DNA of 41,572 nt from Pseudomonadota bacterium (GTDB taxonomy: Bacteria; Desulfobacterota; Syntrophorhabdia; Syntrophorhabdales; Syntrophorhabdaceae), in contig JAPLKC010000026.1 of assembly GCA_026388255.1 (NCBI GenBank), positions 1-41,572 of the forward strand, given 5' to 3'. This document shows, piece by piece, positions 26,227 to 34,749 of this stretch. The notes below the pieces were generated by a model. It saw only the letters and a program-made list of their open reading frames with translations. It had not been told where the DNA came from and made no database searches. Position 1 is the first letter of the stretch; each line of letters begins with the position of its first letter. The position numbers and the translations under genes are program-made.

Positions 26227-27764
26227 GGGGCATCCTTTCCGTATATTATTCTTGGGGTTAAGAATATAACAAGTTCGGTTCTATATGAAGTATTGGTTTG
26301 CGTCTTAAAAAAATTTCCCAACCCCGGTATAGACATAAGACCTTTTACCCCTTGTTCATCGCTTGTCGAAAAGTCCTTTATAAGCCCACCGATTATAATA
26401 GATTCCCCTTCTCTCACCTTAACAAGGGTATCCACCTCCCTAACGGAAAGTACAGGCGCGGTAACCTTTGTGCCGCCTACAGTGGACTCCGCTGTACGCA
26501 GTTTCTCCGTCAACATGGGGTGTATATTCATGACTATATTGCCCTGATTGTCTATCTGGGGCACGACATCCAGCACAAGACCGATGGTAACATATTTAGG
26601 GGTTTGTGTTGTTACAGCGGGACTGCCGGAAGTTACCGTCGTTGTTGTCTCAAAGAAAACGTCTTCAGTTGCAACCTTTATTACTGCCCTTTGGTTGTTC
26701 AATGTTGCAATCTTTGGACTTGAAACAATATTTATTTTCCCCTGCGTTCTTAAAAGGTCTATAAACGAATCGAATCTGCCTCTGCCCACGCCGAAACGTA
26801 CATATTGTTCAGGGGCGTTTAATTTTGTTAAGTCGTCAATCTTGGGAATATTAAACAATTTGGTTTGAGGAACAACAAGGGCTTGTTCAATGTTCAATGC
26901 AAACCCCTGCCATTGGGCTCCGATAAGACTCCAATTGATGCCTTCCTTTGATTCTTCAGTAAGCATTACCTCTACGATCTTTGCCTCTATCATTACCTGC
27001 CTTTGAACGGTCCCTTCAACCGTCTCAAGAAACAGCGCAATATTTTTAAGGCTCTTCGGGTAATCCATGACCATAATCACCGATGCCTGCCTGTTTAAGA
27101 TAAATTTCCCTTCAGGAGAGAGGAAGTTCTTTATATTATTCTCTATATCTCTCCACAAATCCGATTCCGTGCCCGTTGACACTACAATATTTGCACTACC
27201 GCCACCGGTTGCAGTTGTTGCGCCGGTGCCGCCGGATACAGCACCACTTGTGCTTCCCGTAACAGTGCCGCCCGCTTGTGTGGTGGTTCTGCCTGTCGAG
27301 GTTGCCCCACTTATGAAACCTATCCCTGTTTTATTTAAAGTAATATAGTTCAGGGTAAATATCCTCATCTCGATCTTCGGTTTTGAAACATAAATGCTTC
27401 TATCCTCAATCTTGAATGAATAATTGAGCGGTTCAAGAATATATTCAATGGCTTTGTTCAATGTTACATTTTTTAAATCCACGGTGCATACGCCCTTTAC
27501 ATCAGGCTCTATAATAATGTTGTAATTGGTCTGTTTGGATATAGCCCTCAGTACATCTTTTACATCGGCATCTCTTAATGAAAACGAAAAGACCTCTTTA
27601 GGCCCTTCAATTTCTATCCTTCTTGCCTTTTCTGTTTGAGGCATTACAGGGCTTACAATATCAACAGGTTGTAATACTTTAGACTTTTCCTTGACTGGCT
27701 CCACAGAAGCGCATGACGATAAAAATAGAAGCAATGCAAGAATGTAACAAACATTCATATTCAT
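26223..27764 (-). CDS. pilQ: T4P/MSHA-type secretin lipoprotein (PilQ/MshL-like)
   Basis: This 513-residue outer-membrane channel has a lipoprotein signal peptide (LLLFLSSC) and an STN-type N-domain around 60-130 (SFSLRDADVKDVLRAIS). A Gly/Ser/Thr-rich segment (about 152-200) follows, then the secretin barrel domain with RQVMIEAKIVEVML, SSPKIATLNNQRAVIK and GESIIIGGLI. It is shorter than typical PilQ and lacks AMIN domains, which makes it closer to MshL. It forms the exit pore and should work with the PilP-like protein encoded immediately upstream. Confidence 0.9.
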   Translation of the reverse strand: MNMNVCYILALLLFLSSCASVEPVKEKSKVLQPVDIVSPVMPQTEKARRIEIEGPKEVFSFSLRDADVKDVLRAISKQTNYNIIIEPDVKGVCTVDLKNVTLNKAIEYILEPLNYSFKIEDRSIYVSKPKIEMRIFTLNYITLNKTGIGFISGATSTGRTTTQAGGTVTGSTSGAVSGGTGATTATGGGSANIVVSTGTESDLWRDIENNIKNFLSPEGKFILNRQASVIMVMDYPKSLKNIALFLETVEGTVQRQVMIEAKIVEVMLTEESKEGINWSLIGAQWQGFALNIEQALVVPQTKLFNIPKIDDLTKLNAPEQYVRFGVGRGRFDSFIDLLRTQGKINIVSSPKIATLNNQRAVIKVATEDVFFETTTTVTSGSPAVTTQTPKYVTIGLVLDVVPQIDNQGNIVMNIHPMLTEKLRTAESTVGGTKVTAPVLSVREVDTLVKVREGESIIIGGLIKDFSTSDEQGVKGLMSIPGLGNFFKTQTNTSYRTELVIFLTPRIIYGKDAP

Positions 27765-28264
27765 TGTTGCACCTCTGTTGAGGGCTCTTTTATGGATGCT
27801 TCGCCTACCATGCTTGCCACCGGAATCACCCTTCTCTGGCCTTTACGAACGAGAATAACTCTGTCCTTCCATATTTCCTGGACTTTTTCATCTCCTATAA
27901 AATCGCCTCTTTCTACAATATCATTCCCTATTATTGCCAGTCTTCCTTTCTTGCTTTCAAGCACAGCAACCAATTTAAGCCCTATTTTGGGCTGTTGAAT
28001 GCGTTTCTCATCTACTAATTTAGGCAGTTGAAAAGGGTCTCTGTCCCATGTAAAATTAACTTTTACAATTTGTGGCCTGTTAGTTTCAGGCTGCTCGGCC
28101 TGGATAACAGAAGGTTGGGATGAAGATTGCCGGGCTGTCGTGACAGTATCAACGGAGAGGGGTATTTTGTACGGCGGTTTCTTTTTCCCTGTAAAAAAAA
28201 ACGTATATGCCGAAAATGCTATGGCAAGAACAAGGCCAATTATGATGGGTTTACTTACTTTCAA
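27761..28264 (-). CDS. pilP: PilP-like periplasmic alignment protein
   Basis: The 167-residue protein has one N-terminal membrane helix (7-25), a proline/glutamine-rich linker and a small beta domain. The domain starts FTWDRDPFQLPK and continues with LKLVAVLESKKGRLAIIGNDIVERGDFIG, the GspC-HR/PilP fold. It links the inner-membrane PilNO complex to the secretin. It anchors by a membrane helix, not by a lipid as classical PilP does. It overlaps pilO by 14 bases and the secretin gene by 4. Confidence 0.82.
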   Translation of the reverse strand: MKVSKPIIIGLVLAIAFSAYTFFFTGKKKPPYKIPLSVDTVTTARQSSSQPSVIQAEQPETNRPQIVKVNFTWDRDPFQLPKLVDEKRIQQPKIGLKLVAVLESKKGRLAIIGNDIVERGDFIGDEKVQEIWKDRVILVRKGQRRVIPVASMVGEASIKEPSTEVQQ

Positions 28265-28811
28265 ATGTCTTTTTTTCCTTCCATGCTTTGAATTCTATCA
28301 CAAATTTTCCTGTTAAAACAGGGTATTCCTTTTCATCATAAGACAGCTTTGCATTCAATATCCCTTTAAAAGAGTTATTGCCTTCCAGTTCCTCAAGAAA
28401 TTTTCCCATTTCTAAAAATCTTCCCTTTAATCCGATTTCAAATATGGGGTACGTCAACATAGATGCCCTTTTCTTATCAATTGATGTGAATGAACTATTA
28501 AAATCTGTGATAAGTATGCCGTTTTTCTTTGCCGTCCTTACTATGTCTTTCATAACTCCAGGAAAATCATCAAAAACAGGAATATTTGCCTGAAAGGTTT
28601 TTATTAACTGCTCCATTTTTGCGCCTCTATTCTTAATCTGAAGCATATTATTGATATCGTTATCTATCGCCTGCTCTTCTGTCTTTAACTTGGAAAGTTC
28701 CTGATTTTTCAGTTTGATTTTTGACGATAGAGGCATATAGAAGGCCAATACCCATGCAATAATAACAATCACCGGCGTTGCAAACCATACATATAAAGGT
28801 TTAAATTTCAT
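28251..28811 (-). CDS. pilO: PilO-like inner-membrane alignment protein
   Basis: The 186-residue bitopic protein has a membrane helix at about 8-26, a coiled coil (about 30-70) and a ferredoxin-like periplasmic domain containing GVMKDIVRTAKKNGILITDF and the PilO-like FEIGLKGRFLEMGKFLEELE. It would heterodimerise with the PilN part of the upstream fusion. It overlaps that gene by 11 bases. Confidence 0.88.
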   Translation of the reverse strand: MKFKPLYVWFATPVIVIIAWVLAFYMPLSSKIKLKNQELSKLKTEEQAIDNDINNMLQIKNRGAKMEQLIKTFQANIPVFDDFPGVMKDIVRTAKKNGILITDFNSSFTSIDKKRASMLTYPIFEIGLKGRFLEMGKFLEELEGNNSFKGILNAKLSYDEKEYPVLTGKFVIEFKAWKEKKTFESK

Positions 28812-30468
28812 AAGCAGAACACCTTCCGGTAATAACGAATTCCATAACTTTTCCGTTCCCTATTTCCTTTAATTCCTTGCTCGATACCTTTACGTTCTGA
28901 ATAAACCCGGACCTGTCAAGCATTATGATAAAACTTAAAAGTATTGGTTCAAGCATCTCTGCTTCGCCATAAATATATCCTTTTATCCCAACAATGTAGT
29001 CATTCCCGAATGCAGGTCCAGTAGTCTGCACAAGATCTTTCGGGGCGCCATCATTTGTCGTTTCTTTCTGGGTGCTCTCTTTTACAGTTTCTTTTACAGC
29101 ATCCTTTACTTGCATAGTTTCCTGAGACGATGCATCTTTCCGCAAATCTTTAGAAGATGGCACAATTTGTCTTTCTTTGGCAAAATCTATCTCTCTTATA
29201 AATACATCCTTCGGCAGATGAGAAGATAAGTACTTCAGTAATAAAACAAAGGTTTTGTCTTTTTTTTGTGTTTCACTAAGCAAGGGCACAAGCTCATCAT
29301 ATCTTGAAGGAGAGATGGTTCCGCCAATCTGCTTCAATTGTGCCTGTTTATTTAAAATGCTTACCTTTTGTAATTTGATAGATAATTCAGGTTTACTATA
29401 GTTGCTCCAGACATTCAAAGAAAGGATTATGAGTAAAGCCAGAATTCCTATTGTTCCTGTTCTAATCCATTTTTTATAGATCGCTTCTTTTTCACGTATC
29501 TTAATTTCCGGAGGCAACAGGTTAACAAGGGATTCTTTCCGCGTACAAAGCACATATGCCGGTAAAAATTCATCATCAATATTTACAGGCATCTCAAGAT
29601 GTCCAACTTCCTCAACAAGAGAATTTCCTATTTTCTCAATAATATTTGGAATCATTGAGCCTCTGCCGGATATATAAACCTTCACAATGGGCATGTCGGG
29701 ACTTTTTTGATTATATACGCTGAATGTTCTCTGCATTTCTCCAATAAGCCTTTCAAAAGGCAGACTTAAAATCTCATTCGACCTATCATCAAATCCCTTT
29801 TCTCTTTTATATTCTTCAGCTTCATCATAGCTAACACCGAGTCCGCTGATTAAAACATCAGTAAAACTTTCCGAGGCCGTCATGATCTCTCTTACAAACC
29901 TGAGTTTCTTTCTGTTAAGTATATATATGCCTGTTTGCCTTCCTCCTATATCAACCACTGCAACGGAGCCGTCCTGTCTATCTTCAATTATGGGGGTATA
30001 TATAAAGCCTACGTCAGTTATCAGAACAATATCTTTGAAGCCGGTCCTGTCTAATAAGGTTAACATGTTATTCACATAGTCCCTTTGGACCCCTACAAAC
30101 ATAACTTCTTCTTTTCTTATTCCTCTTTCATCTATCTCGCCAAGCAATACAAATTCATAGACCATTTCTTCAAGCGGCATTGGAACAATCTTTGATGCAG
30201 ACCAGTTAATGGCTTCTTTTATTTCTTCTTTCGGCAGGGTTGGTATTGTAAATGTTTTCTTCAGGATGTCCTGAGAGGTGATGCTCAGGGCTGTTTCAAT
30301 ATTGCCGCCCTCCCTTATTTTTATATCGGAAAGTATTATAGCAAGGTTGTCTAAGTCACCTTGATAAGGGTAGTCGCCTTTTGAAACAAGTTCTCCCTTA
30401 TCTTTTTTCCCTCTCCACCGGGTATATTTTACACTTACTGTTCCGACATCTATGCCGAGAATATCCAT
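28801..30468 (-). CDS. pilMN: PilM-PilN fusion protein
   Basis: The 555-residue protein joins two normally separate T4P proteins. Residues 1 to about 310 are PilM, an actin-like ATP-binding fold with DILGIDVGTVSVKYTRW at the start and SVAVVDIGGRQTGIYIL as the second phosphate loop. From about 320, LVNLLPPEIKIREKEAIYK is the PilN motif that free PilN uses to bind PilM. A membrane helix (about 343-360), a coiled coil and a periplasmic domain with a Lys/Thr-rich insert complete PilN. Fusing the two fixes their 1:1 ratio. It lies 5 bases after the HTH regulator gene. Confidence 0.9.
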   Translation of the reverse strand: MDILGIDVGTVSVKYTRWRGKKDKGELVSKGDYPYQGDLDNLAIILSDIKIREGGNIETALSITSQDILKKTFTIPTLPKEEIKEAINWSASKIVPMPLEEMVYEFVLLGEIDERGIRKEEVMFVGVQRDYVNNMLTLLDRTGFKDIVLITDVGFIYTPIIEDRQDGSVAVVDIGGRQTGIYILNRKKLRFVREIMTASESFTDVLISGLGVSYDEAEEYKREKGFDDRSNEILSLPFERLIGEMQRTFSVYNQKSPDMPIVKVYISGRGSMIPNIIEKIGNSLVEEVGHLEMPVNIDDEFLPAYVLCTRKESLVNLLPPEIKIREKEAIYKKWIRTGTIGILALLIILSLNVWSNYSKPELSIKLQKVSILNKQAQLKQIGGTISPSRYDELVPLLSETQKKDKTFVLLLKYLSSHLPKDVFIREIDFAKERQIVPSSKDLRKDASSQETMQVKDAVKETVKESTQKETTNDGAPKDLVQTTGPAFGNDYIVGIKGYIYGEAEMLEPILLSFIIMLDRSGFIQNVKVSSKELKEIGNGKVMEFVITGRCSAYEI

Positions 30469-30473
30469 TTGTT

Positions 30474-30797
30474 TTAAGCCATTCCCATTAATTTAAGTTT
30501 CTCTAATGCCATATGAGTAAGATCAATATTTCTCCGTTTACCCGGCTCTTTTTCCAGATAACCTTTTTTACGAAGAGGTTCTATAAAAGTTGCAGCGCTG
30601 TTTGTCTTCAAGTTCATTTTATTTGCTATTTCTCGTTGTGTAGGATAATACCTGTGTTCTATAAAATAATTATACAGATAAATAAGGCACTCTGCCTGCC
30701 TTCCAGTTAAAGGAGGCAATGATCTCAATTCTTCATTCTTTCCAATATCCATTGAAGTTGTTTTTATGACATCCTTTTGACCCTCCACTGGATCCAT
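30474..30797 (-). CDS. LexA-type winged-helix protein without protease domain
   Basis: This 107-residue protein is mainly the LexA DNA-binding fold: LTGRQAECLIYLYNYF, then RYYPTQREIANKMNLKTNSA and a wing RKKGYLEKEPGKRRNIDL. The LexA Ser/Lys self-cleaving domain is absent, so it would not respond to RecA by cleavage. It starts the pilus operon, 5 bases before pilMN, with a good ribosome site (AAGGAG). A perfect palindrome lies just upstream at the expected transcription start, which suggests autoregulation and control of the whole pilus operon. Confidence 0.8.
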   Translation of the reverse strand: MDPVEGQKDVIKTTSMDIGKNEELRSLPPLTGRQAECLIYLYNYFIEHRYYPTQREIANKMNLKTNSAATFIEPLRKKGYLEKEPGKRRNIDLTHMALEKLKLMGMA

Positions 30798-30812
30798 CTG
30801 CCTTCTCCTTTA

Positions 30813-30827
30813 TTGCATAGTATGCAA
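30813..30827. promoter_or_regulatory. Palindromic operator before the pilus operon
   Basis: TTGCATA-G-TATGCAA is a perfect 7+1+7 inverted repeat ending 16 bases before the ATG of the HTH gene. On the minus strand a TATAAT box (30840-30835) puts the start of transcription near 30828, so the palindrome would overlap the first transcribed bases, a classic repressor position. Confidence 0.6.
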
Positions 30828-30852
30828 ATAAGTAATTATAGTAGTATATTAA

Positions 30853-30872
30853 TATGTATTCATAATAGTATG
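30853..30872. promoter_or_regulatory. Cluster of further operator half-sites
   Basis: TATG (30853-30856), CATA (30861-30864) and TATG (30869-30872) repeat the half-sites of the operator at 30813. ATAGTATG at 30865-30872 exactly matches 30817-30824, followed by a similar A-rich stretch. They lie upstream of the likely -10 box. The rest of the 279-base spacer (30798-31076) is AT-rich with no other feature seen. Confidence 0.45.
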
Positions 30873-31076
30873 TGAAAAGAAAACTGTCAAGCTTTTAATT
30901 TTAACGATGTTTCATATTTTCATGCTTTTTGCCTGGAACGACAGAATGCCGGTTTTACAAAGGTCTCAAGGTGCTTGACGGCTTATTTAATTCTATTGTC
31001 TGAATTATTAAGGATTGAAAAGTACTGATGTATTGATATTAAAAGAATTATTTATTACGTTTATCTTTCCTTCGTT

Positions 31077-32375
31077 TTAATATACTGCTATATAGTTCTT
31101 GCCGAGAGCTTTAGCTTTGTGTGTGGTTCTAACAACAAGTGAAAGAAGTGTGGCAATATCCATTTTGCCGTTTATCTGAATAAGCCCAATGCCAATCGTC
31201 AAGTTGCTTTTTGTATAATCAAAAATAAAATTGTGCTGATTAATAATATTTTGCAATCTTTCGGCAGCCAGCCTTGCCTCTGCCATACTGATCCCTCTGA
31301 ATAATATTGCAAATTCATCTCCCTCAAACCTAAAGGCGCTGTCTCCGGTGCGCAAGCTTTTACTTAACAACTTTCCCACGGCTATTAAAACCTCATCGCC
31401 TGTGTTATGACCGAAGGAATGATTAATCTCTTTAAAATCATCAATATCAAGAAAAAGAAGAGCGCTTAAATTCCCTCTTCTTTCGGACTTTTTTGCTTTA
31501 TCAATTGTTATGCGTAATGCCAATTCTAAAGAGTGTCTGTTAGGAAGACCCGTAAGCATATCATAGTTAGCAAAACGAAGAAGTTTATGTTCGCTTTTTT
31601 TAAGCTCAGTCATATCTTCACACGAAACTACAAATTCTCCATTGACAATTTTTACAGGAATGAAATTGACAATTTTTTCTGTTTTATCTTTGCATGTTAT
31701 AGTGAGAATCCAAGAATTTTTTTTCCCTGATTCTTCATCTATAGCATTATTCAGCCATGTTAGCATTATTTCATGTCTGTATTTAGGATCGGGAAATACT
31801 TTCCTGAACCATGTTTTCCAATCAGGAAGTTCATCCAGGCTATATCCGAAAAGTTCCTGAAATTTTTTATTTATGTATTCAAATTTGCCGTTTTTATTTA
31901 TTAGGATAATGCCGAATGGCGCATTTTCAAATGCAGTGATAAATTTCATTTTTTCATTGTGCAACTCTTCCTCTATCTTCATTAGATGAGAGATGTCACG
32001 GATTATGACCATCATGTAATATTCGTGGATGCCTTCGATAACTGAAAATGAAGCTTCAACGAATATTTTTAATCCATTTTTTTTTGTAAAGGAAAATGGG
32101 ACTATTTTGTCCTTCAATTCTCCTGAAAGGATTCCAATATTTTTTATGGAATTATTCTTACCGGCATTATCTGAAAGAAAGTTTTCGACCTCCTTCCCTA
32201 TCATCTCGGCACTGGTATAACCGAACATCTTTTCTGCGGCAGCATTCCAAAGAGTTATTTTTCCTTTCTTATCAATCAGAAAAACAGCGTCATTGGCCAA
32301 AGTAATCGTTTTAGCAAATATGCTGGAGGTTTTCTCTAAAGCTTCATTTTTAGATTCATGTTCTTTTGAGGTCAT
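31077..32375 (-). CDS. PAS-PAS-GGDEF diguanylate cyclase
   Basis: The 432-residue soluble protein has two PAS domains (about 18-135 and 140-262) and a GGDEF domain (about 265-432). The signature is EGDEF (351-355) in place of GGDEF. An inhibitory-site motif, RTGD, sits exactly five residues before it, as in feedback-regulated cyclases. It would make c-di-GMP in response to redox, light or a small ligand sensed by PAS. The first Gly to Glu change may lower activity, though other variants with an altered first residue function. It lies next to the pilus operon on the same strand but is separated by a 279-base regulatory spacer. Confidence 0.88.
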   Translation of the reverse strand: MTSKEHESKNEALEKTSSIFAKTITLANDAVFLIDKKGKITLWNAAAEKMFGYTSAEMIGKEVENFLSDNAGKNNSIKNIGILSGELKDKIVPFSFTKKNGLKIFVEASFSVIEGIHEYYMMVIIRDISHLMKIEEELHNEKMKFITAFENAPFGIILINKNGKFEYINKKFQELFGYSLDELPDWKTWFRKVFPDPKYRHEIMLTWLNNAIDEESGKKNSWILTITCKDKTEKIVNFIPVKIVNGEFVVSCEDMTELKKSEHKLLRFANYDMLTGLPNRHSLELALRITIDKAKKSERRGNLSALLFLDIDDFKEINHSFGHNTGDEVLIAVGKLLSKSLRTGDSAFRFEGDEFAILFRGISMAEARLAAERLQNIINQHNFIFDYTKSNLTIGIGLIQINGKMDIATLLSLVVRTTHKAKALGKNYIAVY

Positions 32376-32933
32376 TGTATTCCCTTGTTTTATGATCCGG
32401 CTCTATATTGAGTAAGGAAACATCTTTTTTTATTGAGGTATCCATTTTATTATTTTAAATAATATATCGGCTTTGTCAAAGATTTTCTTTACCTCATTTA
32501 CTATCAAAATTTCAGAGCATCGCTTTCGCTGTGAATAAGCATACAATATAAAATTATTTATTAAATGTAAAGAATTGAAAAATAATCAGAATAATCCATC
32601 CTTTTTATCGCGCTATGATTTAATGTATATTATGCCGGAAGCAAAGGGTGCTTGCAATGCCGGACTTGACAGGTCTGCACCATATCAGAATCCCGGAATA
32701 ACCCCGCAAACTGGATGTTGTTTAGCAAGAAAAGCTGCTGTCTTTTGGCTCAATGACAAACTCGCAGCAAGCCGTGGGCAATCTGCCTGCAGGTAATTAA
32801 TGCAGAATCCTTTGATGCACAAGCGTCTTTATTGCTGTTCTTTTAAGGGAGTTTTCTTAAAACAGTGCCATATTAATGATAAATATGAAGGAATAAATGT
32901 GTTAAAATACCAATCGAAAGGACGGTGTAAAAA
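32376..32933. other. Long leader upstream of the MoxR cluster
   Basis: This spacer of 558 bases contains no recognised gene. Most is AT-rich, but about 32634-32800 is clearly more GC-rich and holds short complementary arms such as AAGCA/TGCTT around AAGGG (32638-32652) and the palindrome CCTGCAGG. A 73-codon plus-strand ORF (32575-32796) resembles nothing I know and has no good ribosome site. A leader RNA or decayed gene is possible. The ribosome site for the MoxR gene, GAAAGGA, is at 32916-32922. Confidence 0.45.
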
Positions 32934-33866
32934 ATGGAGACAGAGAACAACAGGATCAAACATATTATCAAATCGCTTTCAAGCTATTTGCACGGAAAAG
33001 ATAAACCGCTACGATTATCTCTTATATCGTTTCTTTCAAGGGGGCATTTGCTTATAGAAGACCTGCCGGGGCTTGGAAAAACAACCCTTGCTATCGGTAT
33101 TGCCAAGTCACTGGGCCTCACTTTTGGCAGGATTCAATGCACAAGCGATCTCTTGCCAACCGATATTACAGGCTTGTCCATATATAATAAAAGCTCCGGC
33201 GAATTTGAATTCCATCCCGGTCCGATTTTTAACAATATTGTACTGTGCGATGAAATCAACAGAGCAACCCCGAAAACTCAAAGTGCGCTTTTGGAGGCTA
33301 TGGGGGAAAAACAGGTTACAATAGAGGGTAAAACATACAAGCTGCCGAGATTGTTTTCCGTTATAGCAACACAGAATCCGGTTGAGCAATTTGGAACATT
33401 TCCATTGCCGGAATCACAGCTTGACAGGTTTATGATGAAAATTAGTATTGGGTATCCATCTCATGATGCTGAAAAGGAAATACTGAAAGTAGGGAGCAGA
33501 AGAGAGGAGATTTACAGCATTGAGCCTGTAATGAACAAAGAAGAGGTGGCGCAGCTTCAAGCAGGCATTGAAAATAATACATATATTTCCGATAAAATAC
33601 TCAATTACACACTTGCCATTATCGAAGCAACAAGAGGTAACGGCTATCTGGCCTCAGGATTGTCAACGCGCGGGGCCTTAACCTTGATAAATACTGCAAA
33701 GGCAAATGCCTATTTTCATGGAAGGGATTTTGTGATACCCGAGGATATTAAAGAACTGTCGGAATATACAATACCGCACAGGGTATTATTCAAAGAAGAA
33801 TATGAAACACTTGATAAGAAGGAGATTATAAAATCCTTAATAGAAAAAATACCTACCCCGGCGTAA
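32934..33866 (+). CDS. MoxR-family AAA+ ATPase
   Basis: The 310-residue protein has Walker A EDLPGLGKTTLA, Walker B LCDEINRATPKTQSALLEAM and sensor 1 IATQNPVEQFGTFPLPESQLDRF, all typical of MoxR. Family members act as chaperones maturing enzyme complexes or cell-envelope proteins, usually with a DUF58 partner. It is followed directly by such a gene and by a transglutaminase-like gene, the common MoxR-DUF58-TgpA arrangement. The start is the ATG at 32934. Confidence 0.92.
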   Translation: METENNRIKHIIKSLSSYLHGKDKPLRLSLISFLSRGHLLIEDLPGLGKTTLAIGIAKSLGLTFGRIQCTSDLLPTDITGLSIYNKSSGEFEFHPGPIFNNIVLCDEINRATPKTQSALLEAMGEKQVTIEGKTYKLPRLFSVIATQNPVEQFGTFPLPESQLDRFMMKISIGYPSHDAEKEILKVGSRREEIYSIEPVMNKEEVAQLQAGIENNTYISDKILNYTLAIIEATRGNGYLASGLSTRGALTLINTAKANAYFHGRDFVIPEDIKELSEYTIPHRVLFKEEYETLDKKEIIKSLIEKIPTPA

Positions 33867-34744
33867 TAAAGATTACAAAGGCAGGTTTTCTCTATATACT
33901 GCTGACGATATTTCTTGGTGTTTCCGCAGTAAATACCGGCAACAATCTCATGTATCTGATTGTTGCTGCGCTTTTAAGCTTTATGGGTATTTCAGGTTTT
34001 TTCGGCAAGAGTAATTTATCAAAAATTACTGTGGAAGTGGAATTTCCATCGGAAGTATATGCAAATATCAATTTCCCTTTGAAATTAACATTGAAAAACA
34101 AGAGGAAGCTGCTGCCTGTTTTTCTCTTAAGGGTGCAGATAGATGATTATTCCATTTTTTTCCCCTTTGTGGACGTGAAGGGTGAATCGACAAGATATGT
34201 TGATGTCACTTTTAGAAAAAGAGGTGAATATGAGATCAGGGATATTTATATCAGCTCTGTATTTCCATTTAATTTTTTTACAAGATACAAGGCACTTAAA
34301 GATACCTTTCATTTTATCGTATTCCCTGAGCTTAAAAGATGTGACCTGTTGAGCATTTACGAAAAAGGCAGGAGAATGAAGGGAGAAAAGATTACTGATA
34401 GAATAGGGTATGAATCGGATATTATTTCCATACGGGAATATGTTTACGGCGATCCGTTGAAATATATCAACTGGAAGGCCACTGCAAAAACCGGAAAATT
34501 GAAGACAAAGGAACTTTCAACCCTTGCCTACCAGCCGATTATCATCAATTTTGATAAGGTGGCGATAAAAGACTTGGAAGAGAAACTTTCCTGTATTGCT
34601 TACTCTCTCCTCCAGGTCCTGAAAAAACATATGCCTATCGGATTGAAGATAAACAACAGGTTATACGAACCCGGGGCTTCACGCGTACATAAAATTAATA
34701 TGTTAAAAGAACTGGCGCTTTATAAGCCTGCAAACGGTGATTAA
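33812..34744 (+). CDS. DUF58 protein, MoxR partner (start uncertain)
   Basis: The DUF58 protein has two N-terminal membrane helices, with VSAVNTGNNLMYLIV between them, a beta-rich middle and the signature SIREYVYGDPLKYINWKATAK. The first ATG, at 33950, would cut off the first helix, which is clearly encoded upstream in frame from about 33866 (starting IKITKAGFLYILL). In-frame start options are TTG at 33812, which overlaps the MoxR gene by 55 bases and is used here, or ATA at 33866, overlapping the MoxR stop by one base. No strong ribosome site decides between them. It probably recruits MoxR to a membrane client. Confidence 0.72.
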
Positions 34745-34749
34745 TAGAT

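Noticed and set aside
32575-32796. 73-codon plus-strand ORF before the MoxR gene
   Set aside because: No recognisable motif and no good ribosome site; residue pattern looks like translated non-coding DNA.
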